From positions 124,001 to 188,000 of the forward strand of contig NZ_DATIND010000046.1 of assembly GCF_035474595.1 (NCBI RefSeq): DNA of 64,000 nt, in the 5' to 3' direction. Source of the DNA: Longimicrobium sp. Lineage in GTDB: Bacteria; Gemmatimonadota; Gemmatimonadetes; Longimicrobiales; Longimicrobiaceae. The stretch's first letter is position 1; each line of letters starts with the position of its first letter. A program made the translations under genes and the position numbers. The notes under the pieces were generated by a model that saw only the letters and a list, made by a program, of their open reading frames with translations, was not told the DNA's origin and ran no database searches. Positions 58,398 to 64,000 of the stretch are shown here, piece by piece.

Positions 58398-58465
58398 TAG
58401 AGATCCTTCGGCCTGCAATGACTCGTGCCGGGCAAAGTTGGTGTGGCCTGCCTCAGGATGACGTC
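58398..58465 (+). repeat. Interspersed palindromic repeat, family B, copy 6
   Basis: AGATCCTTCGGCCTGCAA to GCCTCAGGATGACGTC, with long flanks shared with copy 1 (6535-6685), e.g. ATGCACAGGTGATTGC. A short tandem of CGTACTTTCGTACTTCC lies at 58588-58612, just after the stop of the pentapeptide gene. Confidence 0.85.
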
Positions 58466-58615
58466 CCCTGTGCGTTTGTAATGCACAGGTGATTGCCAGA
58501 TCCGGTATGAATCCGTGGAAGGAGATCGAAATACGAACCCCCGCCGGTTCGATACCGACGGGGGATTCCCATCTCCCGATCATCCCATCGTACTTCCGTA
58601 CTTTCGTACTTCCCT

Positions 58616-59458
58616 TCACGTCGTCGCGGGCGCGCGATAGTTGTGGCTCCCGGCGAAGTCGGCACCCTGCACGTCGGCGCCGTCGAGCGTGAGGCCGTCC
58701 AGGTCGGCGCCGATGAACGACGCGCCACGGAGGGAGGCGCCGCGCACCACGACGCCGTCCATCTGCGCCTCGCGCAGGTTGGCGCTGGAGAGGTCGGCGC
58801 CCTCGAGCACCGCCTCGGCCAGGTTCGCGCGCACCAGCGACGCGCCGCTCAGGTTGGCGCCCCGGCAGACGGCGCGCGACAGGTCGGCCTCGTCGAAGCT
58901 GGCGCCGGAGAAGACGCCGTCGTCCAGCCGCGCGTGGCGCAGGTTGGCGCCGCGGAAGCTGGCCCCGCCCGCGTGCACGCCGCGCAGGTCGGCCTTGCCC
59001 AGCCCCGCCTCGTCCAGCACCGCGCCGGTGAGGTTGGCGTTGCGCAGGATGGCGCGCGAAAGCTCGGCGCCGGTCAGGTCCGCGCCGGCCAGGTTCGCCT
59101 CCTCCAGCATGGGCGGGGCGAGCGCGCCGGTGCGGACGCAGTTCACGTCGCGCAGGGTCGCGTTCTCCAGCACCGCGCCGGTGAGGTTGGCGTTGCAGAG
59201 CTGCGCCATGGTCAGGTTGGCGCCGCGCAGGTTGGCCCGCGTGAGGTTCACGTCGCGGAGGCGGGTGCCGGTCAGGTCGGCGCCCTCCAGGTCCACCGCG
59301 CTCAGGTCCGCCCCGGTGAGGTCGAGGCCCGCCAGCGAGCGCTCCCCGCCCGCGGCGAGGCGCTCCTCCACCTCGGCGCGGGAAAGGCCGCGCGGCGCGG
59401 CGGCCGCGCTGGACGAGTCGGGACGGAACACCGAGATCGCACGATCCAGGATCCCCAT
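58616..59458 (-). CDS. Pentapeptide-repeat protein (280 aa)
   Basis: After 40 residues of linker (MGILDRAISVFRPDSSSAAA) the chain is a series of A(D/N)LxX repeats: LTGADLSAVDLEGADLTGTR, ANLRGANLTMAQLCNANLTG, on to GADLDGLTLDGADVQGADFA. About 40 quintets build a right-handed beta-helix. Some relatives protect gyrase from quinolones (Qnr-like), others are effectors or scaffolds; no role can be told. The start follows CAACGGAGGTTGGCC. Ends with a short unstructured tail. Confidence 0.9.
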   Translation of the reverse strand: MGILDRAISVFRPDSSSAAAAPRGLSRAEVEERLAAGGERSLAGLDLTGADLSAVDLEGADLTGTRLRDVNLTRANLRGANLTMAQLCNANLTGAVLENATLRDVNCVRTGALAPPMLEEANLAGADLTGAELSRAILRNANLTGAVLDEAGLGKADLRGVHAGGASFRGANLRHARLDDGVFSGASFDEADLSRAVCRGANLSGASLVRANLAEAVLEGADLSSANLREAQMDGVVVRGASLRGASFIGADLDGLTLDGADVQGADFAGSHNYRAPATT

Positions 59459-59682
59459 GGCCAACCTCCGTTGTGGGCGCGGAGCGGCGCGGCTCCGGGC
59501 GAGGGCTTCCGGCCGGGGCGCGTCATCCCAAGGTGCCGCGGCGGCACCGAGCCAACAAGAGTTTTCGGATGATGTGTCCCGCCGCAGCTTCGCCGCAAGA
59601 TTCACGCGAGGCGGGTCGCGTGAGGACCAAGGACGGGGGGTGGACGGCGGGCCCGCGCGGCGCTCGCGGGCCCGCGGGAAGG

Positions 59683-60273
59683 CTACGTGTGCTCGAAGAA
59701 GGTCAGGTCGTCGATGGCGAGGCCGGCGTCGCGCATGCCCCAGAGGACGAAGGAGGAGATCCGGTCGTCCGCCACCTGCACCTCCAGGGGGGTGAAGCCG
59801 GTGCCGGGCAGCACGGTCTGCACGGACCGCCCGATCTCCGTGCCCGCGGCGTCCAGGGCCACGAGCGTCACCTCGGACTGCGCCCGGCCCGGCGCGTTGC
59901 GCACGTGCAGCAGCAGCCGCCAGGCAGGCCGCACCAGCCGCGCGCAGACGGCGTTCACGGCGAACTCCGGCTGGCCGTGGCGGATGTCGGCGACCTTGGA
60001 ACCCGAGAGCGCCCCCGCTTCCGCGATCACCCTGGGAAGGGCCTCGCATCGTCCCCGCCACCGTTCGCTCACGGGAACGCACGCGGGGCCGCCGGCGCAG
60101 TTCACGGCCGTGAGGAACTCTACCCCCGGCGCCTCCAGGTACTGCCTGCCGACCTCCTCGCCGACGGCCGGCGCCTCGAAGTCGACCCGGTTCTCGCAGC
60201 CGGGCGTAAGCGCCAGGCCCAGGGCGGACGAGAGGGCGAGCAGGGTGGTGAACATGCTGGTGGGTGTGGACAT
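59683..60273 (-). CDS. Exported lipoprotein of unknown function (196 aa)
   Basis: Leader MSTPTSMFTTLLALSSALGL ending in LTPGC; Cys about 27 may be lipidated. The mature part (FEAPAVGEEVGRQYLEAPGV, VPVSERWRGRCEALPRVIAE, LHVRNAPGRAQSEVTLVALD and VQVADDRISSFVLWGMRDAG) is beta-rich, reminiscent of a lectin/CBM-like sandwich with a C-terminal AIDDLTFFEH motif. Starts after ATCGGAGGCC. It is divergent from the BTAD/TPR regulator gene 60406, so the two may be regulated together. Confidence 0.75.
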   Translation of the reverse strand: MSTPTSMFTTLLALSSALGLALTPGCENRVDFEAPAVGEEVGRQYLEAPGVEFLTAVNCAGGPACVPVSERWRGRCEALPRVIAEAGALSGSKVADIRHGQPEFAVNAVCARLVRPAWRLLLHVRNAPGRAQSEVTLVALDAAGTEIGRSVQTVLPGTGFTPLEVQVADDRISSFVLWGMRDAGLAIDDLTFFEHT

Positions 60274-60405
60274 GATGGCCTCCGATGAGAGGGGACATTC
60301 CATGGGAGCGGTTTTCTTGCTCCCGTCGTCGTGCGCCTCTATCGTGCGGCGGAGCCCTGAACGCAGCGTTACCCCAGCGTTACCTCCCCCGGGACATCTC
60401 CTCCC

Positions 60406-62691
60406 ATGCCGTTTTCCCTGCGCCTTTTCGGCGCGCCGGGCGTCGACGGTCCCGATGGGCCGCTCGGCGGCCGTATCGCGCAGCGCCACCCCCTGGCGCT
60501 CCTGGCCGTGCTCGCCGCCGCCCCCTCGGCTACCGTAAGCCGCGAAAAGCTGCTGGGGCTGCTCTGGCCGGACAGCGACACCGACCGCGCCCGCGGGCTG
60601 CTGAACGTGGCCGTCCACGCCATCCGCAAGGCACTGGGCGAGGGTGCCATCGTCTCGGTGGGCGGCAGCCTGCAGCTGGACAGGGCGAGCGTGCGAAGCG
60701 ACGTGCGCGCGTTCGCGGATGCGCTGGCGCAAGGGGAGCCGGAGCGGGCGGTGGAGGTGTACGCGGGGCCCTTCCTGGACGGCTTCTACCTGGACGCGGA
60801 GGCGTTCGACGGCTGGGCGGAGGGGGAGCGGGCGCGGCTGGCGGGAGCGTTGGCGGAGGCGCTGGAGCGGCTGGCGGACGCGGCCGGGCGCGCGGGAGAT
60901 CCCGTGCGGGCGGCGGCGTGGTGGAAGCGGCGCGCCGGCCACGATCCGTGCGACTCGCGGGTGGCGCTGCGGCTCATGGAGGCGCTTTCCGCCGCCGGTG
61001 ACCGCGCGGGTGCGCTCCAGCACGCGCGGGTGCACGAAGCAATGGTCCGCGCAACGCTGGACGCACCCCCGGACCCCGCCATCGCCGCGCTGGCCGGGCG
61101 CCTGCGCTCGGCGCCCGCCGCGGCCGCGCCTCCCCCGACCTCGGCCGAACCCGCCGCCGCCACGGGGGTGGCGGAGGCTCCGTCCCCGGTTCCGAAGCGG
61201 CTCCGCCGGCGGCGGCCGGCTGGCGCGGCCGCCGGCGTGCTCGCCGTCGCGACGGCGGCGGCACTCTACCTCGGGGCGACCGGCCGCCCAGGCGCTCCGC
61301 GGGCAGATCCGGGCACGACGGCCGTGGCCGTGCTCCCGTTCGCGGACCGCAGCCCGCACGGCGACCAGGCGTACCTCGCGGACGGAATCAGCGAGGAGAT
61401 TCTCACGGCCCTGGCGCGCCTGCCGGGGATGCGGGTGCCTGCCCGTACCTCCGCCTTCGCGTTCCGCGCCCGGGAAATGGACGTGCGCGAGATCGGGCGG
61501 CGGCTGGGCGTTCGCTACGTCCTGGAGGGGAGCGTCGGGACGAGCGCGGACCGGCTGCGGGTGAACGCCTCGCTGGTCAGCGTGGACAACGGGTATCGCG
61601 TGTGGTCCGGCACGTTCGACCGCGGGATCGACAGCGCCTTCGCGGTGCAGGACGAGATCGCGCGCGCCGTGGTGGCCCGCCTGCGGCCGCACGCCGACGA
61701 CGCGCCGCCTCCCCCGGGCGCCCGGCGCGCCGTGAACCCGGAGTCGTACCGGCTGTTCCTGCAGGCGCGCGAAGCCTGGAGCAGCCGTACGGGCGAGGGG
61801 CTGGCGCGCGGGCTGTACCTGCTGGAGCAGTCCATCGCGCGCGACCCGTCGAACGCCAGGGCCCACGCGGGGCGCGCCGAGTGCTTCGCCCTGCTGGTCA
61901 CCTACGGCGTGCTTTCGCCGCAGGAGGGGTACTCGCGGGCCCGGCCCGCCGCCGAGCGGGCGCTGGCCCTGGACTCGACCCTTGCCGAGGCGCACGCTTC
62001 GCTGGCGCTGGTGCAACTGTACTACGACCGCGACTGGCGGGGCGCCGGGCTGTCGTTCGAGCGGGCGCTGCGCCTGAACCCGGGGTACGCCACGGCCCGG
62101 CAGCGCTACGCCACCTATCTGGCCTACCAGCGGCGCTTCGGTGAAGCGCTCGCCGCGGTGGAGGCGGCGCAGCGTCTGGACCCCTTCTCGGCGCCCGCGC
62201 TGACGGCGGAAGGGGCCATCCTCTACTACGCGCACCGCTACGACGAGGCGCTCGAGCGCTTCCGCGCCGCCCTCACGGTCGACCCCGGCTTCTGGCCGGC
62301 ATACCTTCGGCTCGCCCAGACGCACGCGCAGCAGGGGCGCTACGGAGAGGCGCTCGCCGAAGCGGAGCGGGCACGGCGGCTGGCGCACGGGCAACCGATC
62401 GCGGAGGCCCTGCGCGGGTACGTGCTCGCGCTCTCGGGCCGCCGCGACGAGGCGCGCGCCGTTATCCGGGGCCTCGCGGAGCAGGGGAGCCGCCGCTACG
62501 TGTCGCCAGCGTACGCCGCGGCCATCCATGCGGCCCTCGGCGAGCCGGACTCGGCCACCGCGCAGCTGGAGCGCGCCTTCGCCACGCACGACGACTGGGT
62601 GGTCTACCTCCCCGTCGAGCCGGTATTCGACCCGTTGCGCTCCGACCCCGCATTCGCGCGTCTCGTAGCCCGCGTGGAAGCCGGGGAATGA
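60406..62691 (+). CDS. BTAD/SARP-type transcriptional regulator with membrane segment and TPRs (761 aa)
   Basis: N-terminal winged-helix OmpR/SARP-like domain (ATVSREKLLGLLWPDSDTDR, LNVAVHAIRKALGE) and BTAD helical domain (residues about 90-230: FADALAQGEPERAVEVYAGP, ARLAGALAEALERLADAAGR). A hydrophobic stretch near 270 (AAAGVLAVATAAALYLGAT) could be a membrane helix. After that comes a TolB/FlgO-like N-terminal part (TAVAVLPFADRS, VRYVLEGSVGTSADRLRVNA) and TPR repeats to the end (RYDEALERFRAALTVDPGFW). Architecture typical of Gemmatimonadota regulators, probably sensing periplasmic signals. Divergent from the 59683 lipoprotein. Confidence 0.85.
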   Translation: MPFSLRLFGAPGVDGPDGPLGGRIAQRHPLALLAVLAAAPSATVSREKLLGLLWPDSDTDRARGLLNVAVHAIRKALGEGAIVSVGGSLQLDRASVRSDVRAFADALAQGEPERAVEVYAGPFLDGFYLDAEAFDGWAEGERARLAGALAEALERLADAAGRAGDPVRAAAWWKRRAGHDPCDSRVALRLMEALSAAGDRAGALQHARVHEAMVRATLDAPPDPAIAALAGRLRSAPAAAAPPPTSAEPAAATGVAEAPSPVPKRLRRRRPAGAAAGVLAVATAAALYLGATGRPGAPRADPGTTAVAVLPFADRSPHGDQAYLADGISEEILTALARLPGMRVPARTSAFAFRAREMDVREIGRRLGVRYVLEGSVGTSADRLRVNASLVSVDNGYRVWSGTFDRGIDSAFAVQDEIARAVVARLRPHADDAPPPPGARRAVNPESYRLFLQAREAWSSRTGEGLARGLYLLEQSIARDPSNARAHAGRAECFALLVTYGVLSPQEGYSRARPAAERALALDSTLAEAHASLALVQLYYDRDWRGAGLSFERALRLNPGYATARQRYATYLAYQRRFGEALAAVEAAQRLDPFSAPALTAEGAILYYAHRYDEALERFRAALTVDPGFWPAYLRLAQTHAQQGRYGEALAEAERARRLAHGQPIAEALRGYVLALSGRRDEARAVIRGLAEQGSRRYVSPAYAAAIHAALGEPDSATAQLERAFATHDDWVVYLPVEPVFDPLRSDPAFARLVARVEAGE

Positions 62692-62710
62692 GGAGGACGC
62701 GCGGCGAGAA

Positions 62711-62740
62711 GCCCCACACTGGCCGTTGCCGGTGTGGGGC
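62711..62740 (+). terminator. Terminator after the BTAD/TPR regulator gene
   Basis: GCCCCACAC pairs with GTGTGGGGC around a 12-base loop, then TGCTTTC. Followed at 62773 by the next inverted repeat. Confidence 0.75.
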
Positions 62741-62772
62741 TGCTTTCACTCATATATCATGGCGCCGGATCG

Positions 62773-62817
62773 AACGGAGGAAACGGAGAACGCCTCCGTT
62801 CCTCCGCTTCCTCCGCG
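62773..62817. terminator. Purine-rich inverted repeat at convergent junction (6)
   Basis: ACGGAGGAAACGGAGAACG pairs imperfectly with CTCCGTTCCTCCGCTTCCTC. Between the BTAD/TPR regulator (+) and the thioesterase gene (-). Confidence 0.65.
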
Positions 62818-62835
62818 TGACTCTCTTCCTTTGAT

Positions 62836-63363
62836 CTACCGCCTGCGCCGGGCGAGGCGCTCGGCGCGGCGCTGCTCGCCGGCCTGGTAGCGGCGCTTCT
62901 CCTCGTCCGTCTCGGCCAGCACGGGCGGGACGCGGGCGGGGCGGCCGTTCCCGTCCAGGGCCACGAAGGTGGCGTAGCAGGTGTTGGTGTGGCGCTCCTC
63001 GCCGGTCACGGGGTTCTGCGCCAGCACCTTCACCCCCACCTCCATGCTGGTGGTGCCCGCGAAGTTCACCGACGCGTGCGCCACCACCAGCTCGCCGATG
63101 TAGATGGGCTCGTTGAACTCCACGCTGTCGAAGCTCTTGGTCACCACCGGCCGCCCCGCGTGCTTCATGGCGCAGAACGCCGCCGCGCGGTCGATGAAGC
63201 CCAGCAGCACGCCGCCGAACAGCGTGCCCGCCACGTTCTGGCTCTGCGGCTCGGCCAGGTCCGCGAACGTCACCTGGCTCAGCCGCACCGGCCGCGGCAC
63301 CGCCGGGTCCGGCGGCGCCGACTTCAGGTAGATCTCCACCGGCCGGATCATCCTCTCCGCCAT
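62836..63363 (-). CDS. Acyl-CoA thioesterase, hotdog fold (175 aa)
   Basis: The ATG at 63363 yields MAERMIRPVEIYLKSAPPDP. Hotdog thioesterase features: VAGTLFGGVLLGFIDRAAAF with the Asp in the helix, SFDSVEFNEPIYIGELVVAH, and VGVKVLAQNPVTGEERHTNT followed by CYATFVALD. This is the YciA/acyl-CoA thioesterase II-like layout that hydrolyses acyl-CoA. Basic C-terminus (EQRRAERLARRRR). The upstream spacer 63364-63646 is gene-free. Confidence 0.88.
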   Translation of the reverse strand: MAERMIRPVEIYLKSAPPDPAVPRPVRLSQVTFADLAEPQSQNVAGTLFGGVLLGFIDRAAAFCAMKHAGRPVVTKSFDSVEFNEPIYIGELVVAHASVNFAGTTSMEVGVKVLAQNPVTGEERHTNTCYATFVALDGNGRPARVPPVLAETDEEKRRYQAGEQRRAERLARRRR

Positions 63364-63646
63364 CTCGCTCCTCTTCGGTTCTCGATCTCCATCGAAATCA
63401 CCGCCTGAACGACGGGCGGGGAAGATGGCGGGCGATGCGGCGCGCGGAAAGCCGCTCCCCGCTCCGGCCACGAATCCCCCGCCGCTTCCGGGATGGCGGG
63501 GGCGATGCGGAGGCGGTCCGGAGGCGAGAGGGAGACGTCTCGCCGGCGCAGGCGCGGAAGGGCCGGGCGGATGCTGGTGAAGCGCGGGGGATGATCCTAT
63601 GATTGTCGATTCTCCGCCCCGCCCGCGCTGCCCACCGGAAGGAAAC

Positions 63647-64000
63647 ATGGCGGCACCCGTACCCGATCGCCCTTCTTCTCCGTTCGATCCCGGCGCCGCC
63701 GGGGCGCGCGAACGCCCGGCCCGGGTGCGCTACGGCGCCGCGCTGGCGGGGACCGCGGTGGCGCTGGCCGTGTCGCTGTCGCTCAGGCAGTTCATCGCCC
63801 CCAACGTCTTCATCTTCTTCTTCGCCGCGGTCATCCTCACGGCGTGGTTCGGCGGGCGGGGGCCGGCGCTGCTGGTCACGGTGCTCGCCCTCCCGCTGGT
63901 GAACTGGTTCTTCCTGGACGCCCCGTTCGCGTGGAGCACCGCGCCGGTCACGCTGCTGCGGCTGGCGCTGTTCGCCAGCCTGGCGGTGCTGATCGGCACC
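63647..64000 (+). CDS. DUF4118 sensor histidine kinase N-terminus (truncated by window end)
   Basis: ATG 63647 after CGGAAGGAAAC starts MAAPVPDRPSSPFDPGAAGA; 118 codons to the window edge with no stop. Three hydrophobic segments (AALAGTAVALAVSLSL, FIFFFAAVILTAWFGG, LLVTVLALPLVNWFFL) and a fourth begin at LLRLALFASLAVLIGT. This is the four-helix DUF4118 sensor domain of KdpD-like histidine kinases. The kinase core lies outside the window. Confidence 0.8.
   Translation, partial: MAAPVPDRPSSPFDPGAAGARERPARVRYGAALAGTAVALAVSLSLRQFIAPNVFIFFFAAVILTAWFGGRGPALLVTVLALPLVNWFFLDAPFAWSTAPVTLLRLALFASLAVLIGT

Noticed and set aside
58616-62589. Very long minus-strand frames (560 and 968 codons) over the pentapeptide, lipoprotein and regulator genes
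   Set aside because: The real genes inside (58616-59458 and 59683-60273) have good ribosome sites and domains; the extensions are low-complexity shadows of neighbouring coding DNA.
1-64000. tRNA, rRNA or riboswitch genes
   Set aside because: No cloverleaf, rRNA segment or known riboswitch core was recognised by eye in any spacer; a covariance-model scan would be needed to exclude small ones.

Overview
The window reads as chromosomal DNA from a high-GC, Gram-negative-type bacterium. The best guess is a Longimicrobium-like member of the Gemmatimonadota. Three things point there: two small Cys-rich precursor peptides with pinensin-type leaders (KKLRLxIDELxVESF), the mix of TPR/BTAD regulators, small lipoproteins and a plug-domain protein, and the uniformly GC-rich codon use. 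The taxon is an inference; no rRNA or marker gene is present to settle it.

Region 1 (1-18.6 kb) is an accessory zone, mostly minus-strand. It holds small enzymes (several VOC/glyoxalase proteins, Nudix, phytanoyl-CoA dioxygenase-like, P450, RibD-type reductase, alpha/beta hydrolase, SnoaL-like, ECF sigma, quinone oxidoreductase-like, beta-lactamase-like serine hydrolase). From 9.3 to 16.7 kb, five about 90-130 bp palindromic sites with GCCTAAC/GTTAGGC-type ends sit just 3' of minus-strand genes. They look like integron attC sites. At 18.37-18.59 kb, on the plus strand and immediately 5' of the first cassette gene, lies a collapsed integron-integrase (intI) remnant that joins the N-terminal part to the catalytic C-terminal tail. 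Together this is the layout of a chromosomal integron whose integrase has died.

Region 2 (18.6-25.9 kb) carries trehalose/alpha-glucan metabolism: a trehalose synthase-maltokinase fusion overlapping a second GH13 enzyme. A duplicated, broken 5' end of treS lies upstream, separated from the real gene by a small insert with a lipoprotein gene. A REP-associated tyrosine transposase (RAYT) follows, flanked by its palindromic REP elements; seven copies are scattered through the window.

Region 3 (26-34.8 kb) has an adenylate-forming enzyme, glmM and glmS (UDP-GlcNAc precursor synthesis), then a fulvocin C-related bacteriocin gene. That gene lies between the 3' end of glmS and a second, 228-bp, same-length copy of the glmS 3' end. 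An S15-type peptidase/esterase follows.

Region 4 (34.9-50 kb) includes a CBS-HEPN-DUF7662-DUF4268 multidomain protein, a BNR-repeat protein with a ubiquitin-like MoaD/ThiS protein, a TPR protein, small lipoproteins, an aldo/keto reductase, a phosphodiester glycosidase-like protein, an LLM flavin oxidoreductase, an ATP-grasp/PLP-decarboxylase fusion with a partner protein, and a HipA-like kinase with DUF3037.

Region 5 (50-64 kb) includes a four-gene operon (ATL/MGMT-like, GNAT, TEX30-like hydrolase, unknown), the two lanthipeptide-like precursors, a MarR-DoxX-dioxygenase locus resembling the catDE quinone-stress module, a large carboxypeptidase-regulatory/plug-domain secreted protein, a pentapeptide-repeat protein, a lipoprotein divergent from a BTAD/TPR regulator, a thioesterase, and the start of a DUF4118 histidine kinase.

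Between genes the window is rich in three kinds of repeated DNA: the REP family, a second palindromic family with constant ends and variable centre, and long purine-rich inverted repeats found at six convergent gene junctions.
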